Shown: positions 48,140 through 57,335 of the stretch, piece by piece | Layout: every line of letters begins with the position of its first letter | Numbering within the stretch: the stretch's first letter is position 1 | From: Xanthomonas hortorum pv. pelargonii | GTDB taxonomy: Bacteria > Pseudomonadota > Gammaproteobacteria > Xanthomonadales > Xanthomonadaceae | Reading direction: 5' to 3' | Length of the DNA stretch: 64,000 nt | Assembly: GCF_024499015.1 (NCBI RefSeq) | Contig: NZ_CP098604.1 | Coordinates: 5,146,001-5,210,000, forward strand | Made by a program: the position numbers and the translations under genes | Notes under the pieces: generated by a model | Told to the model about the DNA's origin: nothing | Seen by the model: the letters and a program-made list of their open reading frames with translations, nothing else | Database searches by the model: none

Positions 48140-49720
48140 ATGCCGATCGAACGCATCGTCATCGACAACTTCAAGTCGTTTCGCCATCTGGACCTTCCCC
48201 TCAACGCCCACATGAACTTGGTGGTGGGCGACAACGAGGTTGGCAAGTCCACCCTGCTGGAGGCCCTCCACGCGGTGGTCACCGGCCAGCTGCATGGGCG
48301 CAATCTCGCCTACGAGCTCACGCCTTACCTGTTCCATCAGCCGACGGTGCAGGAGTATTCGGCGGCGCTTGCAGCAGGCACGCCAGCCTCGCCGCCACGG
48401 ATCTCTATCGAAGCGTACCTGGGAGGCGACGCCGCGCTGGCGTCGCTGCGAGGCACCAACAACTCGCTGCGTCTGGCTACCGCCGGCATCCGGCTGCTGG
48501 TCGAGCTCAACGACGACTACCGCGAGGAGTTCAACGCCTACCTGCAACAGCACCAGGGCGCGGCCAGCCTGCCGGTGGAGTACTACACGGTGCGCTGGTA
48601 TTCCTTCGCCAACAATGGCGTCACCGCCCGCAGTATTCCGTTCGACTCGACCATCATCGACACGCACGGCATCAAGACCTTGTCCGGTGCTGATCGCTAT
48701 ATCGCCGGCATCATCGAGCAGGCATTGACGCCTGCGCAACGTGTCTCGCTGTCGCTGAGCTTCCGCCGCATGCGGCAGAGTTTTTCCGAAGAAGCGGACG
48801 TGGCGGCAATCAATGCGTACCTCACCGAGCACACCGGGGACATCAGCCACCGGGCGCTGACGGTGGGTGTGGACACATCGCCGCGCTCAACGTGGGAAAC
48901 CAGCTTGTCACCTTACCTGGATGAGCTCCCGTTCACCCAGGCCGGCAAGGGCGAGCAAAGCGCGGTGAAGATGAAGCTGGCGATGCACGCGGCCGGCGCG
49001 GCCGACGTGCTTCTGATCGAGGAGCCGGAGAACCATCTGTCCTATTCCAGCATGACCCAGCTGATCGACAAGATTGCGGCCCTCTCCACCGCACAGCAGG
49101 TAATCATCGCCACCCATAGCAGCTTTGTGTTGAACAAGCTGGGCGTGGACAACGTCATCCTGTTCAGTGCGCAGGGCCAGATGAAGCTGGACCAGCTGCC
49201 GAGCGATACGCACGACTATTTCATGAAGCTGCCTGGTCACGACACGCTGCGGCTGATACTGGCCAAACAGGCGATCCTGGTGGAAGGGCCATCTGATGAG
49301 CTGATTGTGCAGCGTGCTTACAGCGACCACCACGGTGTGGCGCCGATGGCCCATGGCGTGGACATCATCTCGGTAAAATCGCTGGCATTCAAACGCTTCT
49401 TGCAGATTGCGGATCGGCTGAAAATTCAGGCCAAGGTGATCACCGACAACGATGGCGACATCGCCGTTGTGCAGGAACGCTATGCCGAGCAGCTCACCGC
49501 GATCTACTACGATTCCGACGAAAGTGCACCATCGCTGGAAGAGCAGCTGATCAAAGCCAATTCGCTGGCTGAGCTCAACACCGTGCTGGGCAAGACCTTC
49601 GCCGATGAGGTGGCGTTGCTCAAGTACATGAAAGGTCACAAGACCGATACGGCCCTGGCGATCTTCAACAGCCGGCACTCGATCAGGTTCCCGGACTATG
49701 TCCAGCGTGCCATCACCTAA
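48140..49720 (+). CDS. gajA: Gabija-type GajA-like OLD-family ATPase/TOPRIM nuclease
   Basis: A 526-residue protein starting MPIERIVIDNFKSFRHLDLPL. The ABC/SMC-like ATPase half has a Walker A (VVGDNEVGKSTLLEAL, near residue 35), a signature region GKGEQSAVKMKLAMHAA and a Walker B (ADVLLIEEPENHLSY) with the H-loop IIATHSSFVLNK. The C-terminal half is a TOPRIM domain (AILVEGPSDELIVQRAY, VITDNDGD). This is the GajA/OLD class 2 layout. The next gene is a UvrD-like helicase overlapping by 23 bases, the pairing that defines Gabija anti-phage systems. The module lies between tnpT/res and the merR-tnpS-tnpA operon. An upstream in-frame ATG at 48062 is less likely. Confidence 0.82.
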   Translation: MPIERIVIDNFKSFRHLDLPLNAHMNLVVGDNEVGKSTLLEALHAVVTGQLHGRNLAYELTPYLFHQPTVQEYSAALAAGTPASPPRISIEAYLGGDAALASLRGTNNSLRLATAGIRLLVELNDDYREEFNAYLQQHQGAASLPVEYYTVRWYSFANNGVTARSIPFDSTIIDTHGIKTLSGADRYIAGIIEQALTPAQRVSLSLSFRRMRQSFSEEADVAAINAYLTEHTGDISHRALTVGVDTSPRSTWETSLSPYLDELPFTQAGKGEQSAVKMKLAMHAAGAADVLLIEEPENHLSYSSMTQLIDKIAALSTAQQVIIATHSSFVLNKLGVDNVILFSAQGQMKLDQLPSDTHDYFMKLPGHDTLRLILAKQAILVEGPSDELIVQRAYSDHHGVAPMAHGVDIISVKSLAFKRFLQIADRLKIQAKVITDNDGDIAVVQERYAEQLTAIYYDSDESAPSLEEQLIKANSLAELNTVLGKTFADEVALLKYMKGHKTDTALAIFNSRHSIRFPDYVQRAIT

Positions 49721-50795
49721 CCGGGTCCTGCTCTCAGCGGCCGGCTCGGGCAAGACCACGTTGCTGGTTCGGCAGGCCTTGGAGCGGCCTGGGCGCCGCA
49801 TCGCGATTGTTACCTACACGCTGGAGAACCTTGAAGAGATCCGGCGCTCGTTTGAGGTTCACGCGGGCGCGGTCCCCGCGCATGTCACCTTGCACAGCTG
49901 GTATGGCTTTCTGCTGCGCGAGTGCATTCGTCCGTACCAAGCTGCGCTTTGCCCTGAGCCTCGCATCGAGACGATCCTGTTCGTAGAAGGTTTAACCAAC
50001 AACCGGGCCCCACGCACCCAGGTCGCGCGACACTATCTGGCGGGTAACCGGATGTACTCCGATCGGGCGGCAGACTTCGCTGTGCGCTGCGATGAGCTGA
50101 CCCAAGGTCAGGTCATGGCACGTTTGGCGGCCATGTATGACGAGCTCTACATCGACGAGGTCCAGGACCTGGCTGGCTACGATCTGGACCTGGTCGAGCG
50201 GCTGTTGAAGAGCCATATCGCCGTCACGTTGGTGGGTGATACGCGGCAGGCGACGTATGCCACCAACTATGCGCAAAGGCACAGCCAGTATCGTGGACCC
50301 AATCTGGCAGCGTTGTTCCAAATCTGGGAGTCGGACGGCTTATGCCAACTCGATCACCGCCTCATCAGCCTTCGCTGCGTCCAGGCCCTGTGCGATATGG
50401 CGGACACGCTCTATCCGCAGATGCCGCGAACCCAATCAGGCAATGGCGAGGTCACCGGGCACGATGGCATCTACCTCGTCGCTCCCGGCGACGTTGCTGC
50501 GTACATGCAAGAGTTTGCCCCCACAGTGCTCCGGCATGACCGGCGGCATGCCTGCGACGGACTTCCTGCGGTGAACTTCGGGCAGTGCAAGGGCCGCACC
50601 TACGGTCGGGTCCTCATCTTTCCGAACGGGCCGTTGACGCAGTACCTACGCACGGCAGATGCGGCGCGCATCACCGCGCCACCGAAGTACTACGTGGCCT
50701 TCACTCGGGCGCGGCAAAGCGTGGCGTTCGTGTATGCCGGTGCGTGCGTGTTGCCAGGTCATCAGCTCTATGCGCCGGCCAGCGCGGGCGCATAA
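49698..50795 (+). CDS. gajB: Gabija-type GajB-like UvrD-family helicase
   Basis: A 365-residue SF1 helicase: Walker A in NRVLLSAAGSGKTTLLVRQAL, motif Ia IVTYTLENLEEIR, Walker B LYIDEVQDLAGYDL, motif III VTLVGDTRQATYATN and motif VI PPKYYVAFTRARQSVAFVYAG. It is shorter than the best-studied GajB (about 490 residues) but keeps all core motifs. The start overlaps the nuclease gene by 23 bases, so the two are translationally linked. It acts with GajA in phage defence by analogy with the family; activity here is inferred. Confidence 0.8.
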   Translation: MSSVPSPNRVLLSAAGSGKTTLLVRQALERPGRRIAIVTYTLENLEEIRRSFEVHAGAVPAHVTLHSWYGFLLRECIRPYQAALCPEPRIETILFVEGLTNNRAPRTQVARHYLAGNRMYSDRAADFAVRCDELTQGQVMARLAAMYDELYIDEVQDLAGYDLDLVERLLKSHIAVTLVGDTRQATYATNYAQRHSQYRGPNLAALFQIWESDGLCQLDHRLISLRCVQALCDMADTLYPQMPRTQSGNGEVTGHDGIYLVAPGDVAAYMQEFAPTVLRHDRRHACDGLPAVNFGQCKGRTYGRVLIFPNGPLTQYLRTADAARITAPPKYYVAFTRARQSVAFVYAGACVLPGHQLYAPASAGA

Positions 50796-50977
50796 AACCG
50801 CAGTCAGCGACCACTACTTCTTAAAGTTGCCGCGGTGGGTGGTTGTGGCACCGGGTACGGATCGTTCAAGCACAGCATGACCTGATCCATGCCGAATTGG
50901 TCGGCCAGCATCCCGGCGATCTCCAGTCGCGGGGAGCCGAGTCAGGGGCGCTGGCGTGGTAGAGTCCGGGAGGGTAA

Positions 50978-50998
50978 AGTCCGTAGCTCTTACGGAGT
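50978..50998. promoter_or_regulatory. MerR-type operator candidate
   Basis: AGTCCGTA-GCTCT-TACGGAGT is a dyad with one mismatch, 15 bases ahead of the merR ATG. It has the look of metal-responsive MerR sites (ACTCCGTA...TACGGAGT). It probably drives merR-tnpS-tnpA. Confidence 0.55.
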
Positions 50999-51012
50999 TC
51001 TGCGCACTACGC

Positions 51013-51426
51013 ATGAAAATCAGTGAGGCCGCCGACGCCAGTGGATGCCACCTGGAGACGATCCGCTATTACGAGCGGATCGGCCTGCTGCCGCGCCCGG
51101 GGCGCTCGGGCAATGGCTACCGGGTCTATGGCCCGGCCGACATCGAGCGGCTGCGCTTCATTGCGCGCGGCCGGGACCTGGGCTTCAGCCTGGAGGAGGT
51201 CCGCAGCCTGCTGCAGCTGGCCGGCGATGAGGAGCTTTCGTGCGGGGACGTGGATCGGCTGGCACGCAGCCATCTGACCGACGTGCGGGCGCGCATGGCC
51301 GACCTGCAGCGCATGGCCAGCGAGCTGGAACGGGTGATTGCCAGTTGCCATGGCGGGCAGCGGGCGGAATGCACGATCCTGTCGACGCTGCGCCAGACGA
51401 CCTCGGTGGAGGCCACGCGCCAGTGA
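51013..51426 (+). CDS. MerR-family metal-responsive-type regulator
   Basis: A 137-residue regulator: an N-terminal winged HTH (MKISEAADASGCHLETIRYYERIGLLPRPGRSGNGYRVY), a dimerisation helix and three Cys (77, 112, 120) in SCGDVDRLA and SCHGGQRAECTIL. These have nearly the spacing of the mercury-binding Cys of MerR (82, 117, 126). No metal-resistance gene is nearby. Its TGA overlaps the GTG start of the recombinase gene, so it is cotranscribed with tnpS and tnpA. Confidence 0.83.
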   Translation: MKISEAADASGCHLETIRYYERIGLLPRPGRSGNGYRVYGPADIERLRFIARGRDLGFSLEEVRSLLQLAGDEELSCGDVDRLARSHLTDVRARMADLQRMASELERVIASCHGGQRAECTILSTLRQTTSVEATRQ

Positions 51427-52697
51427 CCGAACTGGACCGCTACCTCGATGCGGCCACGCGTCAGAACACGGTGCGCAGCTATGCGTCGGCGCTGCGGCAC
51501 TTCGAGGTTGAATGGCAAGGCCACCTCCCAGCGACACCTGACAGCGTAGCCCGGTACCTGGCCGCTTATGCGCAGACCCTGGCCTCCAGCACCCTTCGCC
51601 ACCGGCTAGCCGCCATTGCCTCCTGGCACCGCGACCACGGTTTTGTCGACCCGACTCGGTCGCCGCTGGTGCGCAAGGTGCTCAAAGGCATCCAGACCCT
51701 GCACCCGGGCCAGGTCAAGCAAGCCGCGCCGCTCCAGATTCGGCGGCTCGTCGAGCTCGATGACTGGTTGGCTGCAGCGATCGCTGCGGCACATGCCCGG
51801 GGCGACGGAGCGGCGGCGCTGCGCCATCAACGCGACCGAGCGCTGGTGCTGCTCGGATTCTGGCGGGGCTTCCGCGGCGATGAACTGCTGCGTCTGGACG
51901 TGGCCCATCTCACGCTGGTGCCGGGACAGGGGATGACCTGTTTCCTGCCGCGCAGCAAGGGCGATCGCCAGGCCGCCGGCGTCACCTACAAGGTGCCGGC
52001 GTTGTCGCGGTTGTGCCCGGTGGAGGCGACCCAGGTGTGGCTGCAGGCGGCCGACCTGCAAGAAGGGCCGGTATTTCGGGCGGTCAGCCAATGGGGCCAG
52101 GTGAGCGCCGAAGGCCTGCATCCGAACAGCTTGGTGCGCCTGCTGCGCGAGTTGCTGACCAGTGCCGGCTTTGCCGATGCGGGGCTCCACAGCAGCCATT
52201 CGTTGCGCCGCGGCTTTGCCAGCTGGGCCAACGACCAAGGCTGGGACATGAAGGCCTTGATGGAGTACGTGGGTTGGCGCGATGTGCAGTCGGCCATGCG
52301 TTACCTGGACGGGCGTGACCCGTTTGCCCGGGACCGCATTGAAGCAAGCCTGCCCAGTCCAACCGCGCCGGTACCGGCGATGGCACTGCCGGCGCCCGAG
52401 GGCAAATCGGCCCTGCAGCTGCGCCTGCGCATGGTGCTGACCCCGTTTGCCCGCACGGGCCGCGGCGCGGCCAAGGCCCGAGGCCGGATCGAAGAGATCT
52501 GCTTGGCCCCGTTCCAGGCTGTGCGCCTGAACACCGCCAGCAGCGAGTACCAGTTGACTGTTCCCACCGCCGATCCCGACCGGGATCTGGATGAAATCCT
52601 GGCCACGTTGCTTGATGACATGCACCGCATGGCCGATACGCACCAGTGTTTCCTGGAAGCGTCTCTCAATACAGACGACGGCCGGCACTGGGATTGA
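51423..52697 (+). CDS. tnpS: TnpS-like tyrosine recombinase (cointegrate resolvase)
   Basis: The GTG at 51423 gives a 424-residue integrase-type recombinase. A core-binding SAM-like N-domain (LDRYLDAATRQNTVRSYASALRHFEVEW) is followed by a catalytic domain with the first Arg in GFWRGFRGDELLRL, the H-x-L-R box in SSHSLRRGFASWA and the nucleophile Tyr in AMRYLDGRD. About 100 residues after the Tyr are extra compared with classical TnpS (about 320 residues) and match nothing I know. It probably acts on the 16-bp inverted repeat at 47957-47993 with TnpT. Confidence 0.82.
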   Translation: MTELDRYLDAATRQNTVRSYASALRHFEVEWQGHLPATPDSVARYLAAYAQTLASSTLRHRLAAIASWHRDHGFVDPTRSPLVRKVLKGIQTLHPGQVKQAAPLQIRRLVELDDWLAAAIAAAHARGDGAAALRHQRDRALVLLGFWRGFRGDELLRLDVAHLTLVPGQGMTCFLPRSKGDRQAAGVTYKVPALSRLCPVEATQVWLQAADLQEGPVFRAVSQWGQVSAEGLHPNSLVRLLRELLTSAGFADAGLHSSHSLRRGFASWANDQGWDMKALMEYVGWRDVQSAMRYLDGRDPFARDRIEASLPSPTAPVPAMALPAPEGKSALQLRLRMVLTPFARTGRGAAKARGRIEEICLAPFQAVRLNTASSEYQLTVPTADPDRDLDEILATLLDDMHRMADTHQCFLEASLNTDDGRHWD

Positions 52698-52720
52698 TCC
52701 CCTCCTAACCTCCGGATCCA

Positions 52721-55713
52721 ATGGCTACCCTTCACGAGACCGCCTACCCGCGACTGAAGCCTGATCCCACCGCCAAGGAACTGGAGGAGATCTATACCCC
52801 CACCGCCGCTGAGATTGCATTCGCCAAGCAGCTGACCACCCAGCCGGGACCGCAGCTGGCGGTACTGATTCATCTCAAGCTCTTCCAGCGCCTGGGTTAC
52901 TTCACGGTGTTGGCCGAAGTGCCCGAGCGGATCCGGAAGCACATCGCCAAGGCCGCCCGACTCGGGCGCGTATTGGACACTGACCAGCTCGAACGTTACG
53001 ACGCTTCCGGTAGCCAGCGCCGGCATATGCCGCAGCTTCGGCAGTTCATTGGGGTACGTCCCCTAGACAAATCAGGCTTGGCCTGGCTGGACACGGTGGC
53101 AACCGGAGCAGCCCAGACCAAGCACACCATCCCGGACATCGTGAACGTCCTGCTCGAAGAGCTGGTGCACCACCGCTACGAACTACCAGGCTTCGCACCT
53201 TGGAACTGGCCGCCATCGGTGCCCGCGAGCGGGTCAACCTGGGCTACTACCGCAGTATCAGCCACGCGCTGACGGCTGCCACCCGCACGCTCATTGACGA
53301 ACTGCTGCGCGCACCGGAAGGGTCCAGGTTCACCGGCTGGCAATCGCTCAAGCGCGAGCCCGGCCGGCCCACCAACAAGGAAGTTCGCTTCTATCTGCAG
53401 CACATCCGCATGCTGCAGCAGCTGGCCGACCAGCTGCCTCCCATCGATGTGCCGGTCCCCAAGCTCAAGCAATTCCGTGCAATGGCTCGGGCCTATGACG
53501 CAAGCGAACTGGCCGAATTGGCTGAGGACAAGCGCTATGCGCTGGCCACCATCTTCATTCGCGCCCAGCACGCCAAGACGCTGGATGATGCAGCCGAGTT
53601 GTTCATCAAGCAGGTGCGCGGGCTGGAGAACACGGCCCAGCAGAAGCTGCTGGCCTACCAGCTCGAACATGCCAAGCGGGCCGACTTCCTCATCGGCCAG
53701 CTCAAGGAGATCCTGCAGGCCTATCAGTTCGACGGCAGCGATAGTCAGCGCGTGGATGCCATCGACAACAGCCTGGAAGCGGAAGTGTCGACCTTGCTGG
53801 CCGAATGCGAAGAACATATGGCCTACGCCGGGAAGAACTACCTGCCTTTCATGCTGCAACCCTACGGCGCGGTCAGGCCGCTGCTGTTCAATGGGCTGGA
53901 GCTGATGAACCTGCGGGCGACCAGCCACGATGCCGGCATGGAGCCGCTGATCGCAGCGGTGCTCTCGCTGCGCAACCAGCGCCGTGAGCTGATCGAGGTC
54001 GCCTCCCTCGGGTTGGACCCGGAAAAGGACTTTGACTGGATGTCCAAGCTCTGGCGTCAGCACGTGTTCGGCAAGCGGGCAAGTGCAGCAGGCGCCGGCT
54101 GGATGCACCGTAAGTACTTCGAGCTGGCCGTGCTGGTGCAGGTCAAGGACGAACTGAAGTCCGGCGATCTCTTCATTCCCAGCAGCGAGCGCTTTGACGA
54201 TTACCGCGAGCAGCTCGTCGATGAGGCCACCTTGGCCCAGGAGCTGGAAGCCTATGGCCAGGTGTCAGGCCTGCCCACCGACGCCGAGTCTTTCGTGGCG
54301 GGATTACGTGCACAATTGACCTCCCTGGCCGACGAGGTCGACGCGCGTTTCCCGGAGAACGTGCATGCGGACATCCTGGATGGGCGCCTGGTGCTGCGGA
54401 AGGGGCAGCGCGCCGAAGTCTCCAGCGCGATCGCTACCGTGGATCGCCTCATCGCCGAACGGCTTCCAGAATTCAGCATCGTCGATGTCCTGATCGATGC
54501 CAGCCAATGGCTGGATCTGCACCGTTTTTTCCGCCCGATCGCGGGTACCGAGAGCCAAGTCGAAGATCTGCCCCGACGTGTGATCACCACGCTATTTTGC
54601 TATGGCTGCAACTTGGGGCCGACGCAGACGGCGCGGTCGATCAAGGGCTTCAGCCGGCGACAGGTCGCTTGGCTCAACCTCAAATACGTGACCGAGGATG
54701 TGCTTGAGAAGGCCATCGTAGAGGTCATCAATACCTATAACAAATTCGACCTGCCGGGCTATTGGGGCAGCGGGAAGAGCGCCTCAGCAGATGGCACCAA
54801 ATGGAGCGTTTACGAGGACAACCTGCTGTCGGAGTACCACATCCGTTACGGCGGCTATGGCGGCATCGGCTACTACCACGTGTCTGACAAATACGTGGCG
54901 CTGTTCAGCCACTTCATTCCCTGTGGCGTGCACGAGGGCATCTACATCCTCGACGGCCTGTTGGCCAACACTTCCGACATCCAGCCTGAGATCGTCCATG
55001 GGGACACGCAGGCCCAAAGCTATCCGGTCTTCGGCTTGGCCCACATGCTGGGTATCCAGCTGATGCCCAGGATCCGAAACATCAAGGATCTGACGTTCTT
55101 CCGACCCGAACCGGGCAGGGCCTATAAGAACATCCAGGCGCTCTTCGGGGACAGCATCGACTGGCAGCTGATCGCCACCCATCTTCACGACATGCTGCGT
55201 GTGGTGATCTCCATCCGACTGGGCAAGATCACCGCGTCCTCGATCCTGCGCCGGCTTGGCACCTACAGCCGGAAGAACAAGCTGTACTTTGCTTTTCGGG
55301 AGCTGGGCAAGGCTGTTAGAACACTGTTCTTGCTGCGCTACATTGATGACAACGAGATTCGCAAAACGATTCATGCCGCGACCAACAAGAGCGAGGAGTA
55401 CAACGGCTTCGTGAAATGGGTCTTCTTTGGCAGCCAAGGGATCATTGCTGAGAACGTCCAACACGAGCAGCGCAAGATCATCAAGTACAGCCAGCTGGTG
55501 GCCAACATGATCATCCTCCACAACGTGGAGGGTATGAGCCGGACGTTGGCTGAGATGCGGAAGGAGGGGGTCGAACTGACGCCCGAGATCCTGGCCGGTC
55601 TGTCGCCTTATCGGACCAGTCACATCAATCGCTTTGGCGATTACCACCTGGATCTTGAAAGGGAAGTGGCGCCCTTGAGCTACACGGCCAAGGTCCTCGA
55701 ACACGCCCCATAG
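52721..55713 (+). CDS. tnpA: Tn3-family transposase TnpA, frameshifted
   Basis: The start MATLHETAYPRLKPDPTAKELEEIYTPTAAEIAFA (N-terminal IR-binding domain) and the remaining 830 residues are in different frames. The switch is at about 53194, where adding one base (TTCGC to TTCCGC) restores YELPGFRTLELAAIGARERVNLGYY. The catalytic core is complete: WSVYEDNLLSEYHIRYGGYGGIGYYHVSDKYVALFSHFIPCGVHEGIYILDGLL, IVHGDTQAQSYPVFGLAHMLG (second Asp), and the Glu-containing NGFVKWVFFGSQGIIAENVQHEQRKIIKYSQLVAN. Repaired length is about 998 residues, typical of Tn3. Confidence 0.87.
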
Positions 55714-55826
55714 ACGGGGAGATCCGCCCAGGCGATGATGCAATCAGCCTGCATTTCAGTCGCTTAGGCGGCTTCTGGCCCTAGAGGTAATGATTCCCTG
55801 CCGACCCTCTACAGGAGACAGTTTCA

Positions 55827-56768
55827 ATGGCCAGAGGCATCACCGAATCCGATGTGCACGGCGCGGCCGATGAGCTTGTTGCAGATGGCGAACGACCTAC
55901 GGTCGAGCGCATCCGTGCCCATCTGGGCACAGGGTCACCGAACACCGTTGTGCGGTGGCTCGAGACTTGGTGGCAGGGTTTGGGTTCTCGCTTGGCAATG
56001 AACCGTCAGGTCCGGATCACAACGGCCAACGTGCCTGAAGCCGTCGCTGCCCTGGCAGGGCAGTGGTGGACGTTGGCGCTGGACCACGCCCGAGCGCACG
56101 CTGATGAGGCATTGGCTGCTGATCGTGCATCCCTCCTAGACGCCCAAGAAACCTTGGAGCGAGATCGGCACACCATGCAGGCCGAACTTGCCCGGCTGAA
56201 AAGCTTGACACACGAGGCTCAGCAAGCGGAACAGCTCGCTGCCGCAAGGACCTCAGAGCTGGAGCGTCTTGTCGAGCAGCTTCAGCGTCAGCTGGCCGAA
56301 CTTGGCCAGCAGCGCGACGCCTTAGCTTTGCGTGCCACCGGTGCAGAAGGCGCCAGTGAAATGCTGCGAATCCAGCTCCAGGAATTGCAGGATGCGGCGC
56401 GTGCCGAGCGCGACACTTTGAGCCAACACATACGCACCACTGAAGACCGGGCACATGCTGAAATCGACCGTGCGCGTCAGGAGTCCAAGCAGGCCAAGCA
56501 GCAGCTAGCTACGAGCCGGCGAGAAGCAGCGCTGACTGAGCGCCAACTTGAGGAAGCGCTAGATCGCGCACAAGGCAATGTTTCCGAGCTCCGCCAAGAC
56601 CTCACGATCCAGCAGGCACGCGCCGATGCACTTGAGGCACAACTGGCCAAATTGAACGATCTGCCGGCAGCACTCGAAGCAGCCTGGCAGCAACATGTTG
56701 GACGGAGTCAGCCCAAGCATCCAGAACCTGTGCGGTCTAAGCGAAGTCGCGGCAAAGCGGCGCCCTGA
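55827..56768 (+). CDS. KfrA-like DNA-binding coiled-coil protein
   Basis: A 313-residue protein whose N-terminus (MARGITESDVHGAADELVADGERPTVERIRAHLGTGSPNTVVRWLETWW) is the KfrA_N HTH, followed by a long coiled coil and a basic tail (KRSRGKAAP). It is related in type, but not closely in sequence, to the tnpT product at 46814. AGGAGACAG precedes the ATG. It lies between the transposase and the prophage and could belong to either element or to an older plasmid-derived segment. Confidence 0.75.
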   Translation: MARGITESDVHGAADELVADGERPTVERIRAHLGTGSPNTVVRWLETWWQGLGSRLAMNRQVRITTANVPEAVAALAGQWWTLALDHARAHADEALAADRASLLDAQETLERDRHTMQAELARLKSLTHEAQQAEQLAAARTSELERLVEQLQRQLAELGQQRDALALRATGAEGASEMLRIQLQELQDAARAERDTLSQHIRTTEDRAHAEIDRARQESKQAKQQLATSRREAALTERQLEEALDRAQGNVSELRQDLTIQQARADALEAQLAKLNDLPAALEAAWQQHVGRSQPKHPEPVRSKRSRGKAAP

Positions 56769-56845
56769 TGCCAAGCAAGCCATGGTGTCGTGCTGACTGC
56801 GCGGAGAGCACCCAGGCGTCACTTAGGATCATGTCCCGCAAGAGG

Positions 56846-56874
56846 GAAAAAGCCCTTTAAAATCAATGAAGGGC
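56846..56874 (-). terminator. Terminator of the phage repressor gene
   Basis: On the minus strand GCCCTT...AAGGGC is followed by TTTTTCCC. The stem overlaps the repressor stop codon. Confidence 0.6.
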
Positions 56875-57330
56875 ATGATCCAAGCAAAAAGGACACGAAT
56901 TAAAAAACTGACACAGTGATAGGCCGCCAGGGCGCACAGGAGCGTCAACACAGCCCAGTTCGCATAATGTATAGTCCGGGGTCGCCTGGAATGCCTTCAC
57001 CACCGCCTCAGCGCGCACGGGCAGGGCGAGCGACACCCCTATCGCTAGGGTCATGGCAGTAGCTGCCAATCGCTTCCAGAACGTCCGTTCTGGCGACGTC
57101 TGAGCCTCCGATTTCATTATTTGTATTGCGGCCTTTTCTGGCTGCGGATGCCCTTGCAATTTCAGGCATTCAGCAACTACCCAAACCTGGGGCACTCTTT
57201 TTCCGGTGCGGTAGTGCGATATCGCGCCGTCTGAAATTCCCAGCTTAGGAGCTAGCTTCGCGAAGCTCTCCACGCCAGCTGCTACCCGCGTTTGTTCGAA
57301 GAACTCCACCCAATTCACGACCGTCTCCAC
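56863..57330 (-). CDS. Phage HTH regulator with C-terminal membrane segment
   Basis: The 155-residue protein starts with a Cro/C1-type HTH (FEQTRVAAGVESFAKLAPKLGISDGAISHYRTGKRVPQVWVVAECLKL). It then has a helix WKRLAATAMTLAIGVSLALPVRA and a Cys-rich tail (CELGC, SLCQFFNSCPFC). It is divergent from the phage early genes, with repeated operator-like sequences between them, so it is the likely lysogeny or copy-control repressor. The att core falls inside its coding sequence (at DYTLCEL), so integration at this site would swap its last 35 codons. Confidence 0.65.
   Translation of the reverse strand: METVVNWVEFFEQTRVAAGVESFAKLAPKLGISDGAISHYRTGKRVPQVWVVAECLKLQGHPQPEKAAIQIMKSEAQTSPERTFWKRLAATAMTLAIGVSLALPVRAEAVVKAFQATPDYTLCELGCVDAPVRPGGLSLCQFFNSCPFCLDHALH
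56959..56973. other. Phage attachment core (dif/XerCD-type)
   Basis: TTCGCATAATGTATA is the XerC arm and centre of bacterial dif sites and agrees with the 15-base core I recall for Cf1/XacF1 phages. The XerD half (TTATG...) is missing, as in phage attP or a hybrid att site. Confidence 0.7.
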
Positions 57331-57335
57331 CCGTT

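Larger units (their letters stand above)
44484..55740. mobile_element. Tn3-family transposon region (TnXax1/Tn4651-like) with effector and Gabija passengers
   Basis: The region holds tnpT-like, tnpS-like and tnpA genes plus a res-like inverted repeat, the combination known from Tn4651/TnXax1-type Tn3 transposons. Passengers are two type III effector candidates, an OLD-nuclease/UvrD-helicase pair and a merR gene. Outer boundaries are approximate because no matching pair of terminal repeats was found. The left end may be the GGG/CCCC element at 44126. Confidence 0.6.

Noticed and set aside
50814..50945. A minus-strand stretch reading RLEIAGMLADQFGMDQVMLCLNDPYPV
   Set aside because: It looks protein-like and may be a relic, but an in-frame stop lies just upstream, there is no start codon and I could not name a family.
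55713..55826. Right terminal inverted repeat of the transposon
   Set aside because: No sequence here matches the 44126 element arms or a recognisable GGGG-type Tn3 end, so the right boundary is left open.
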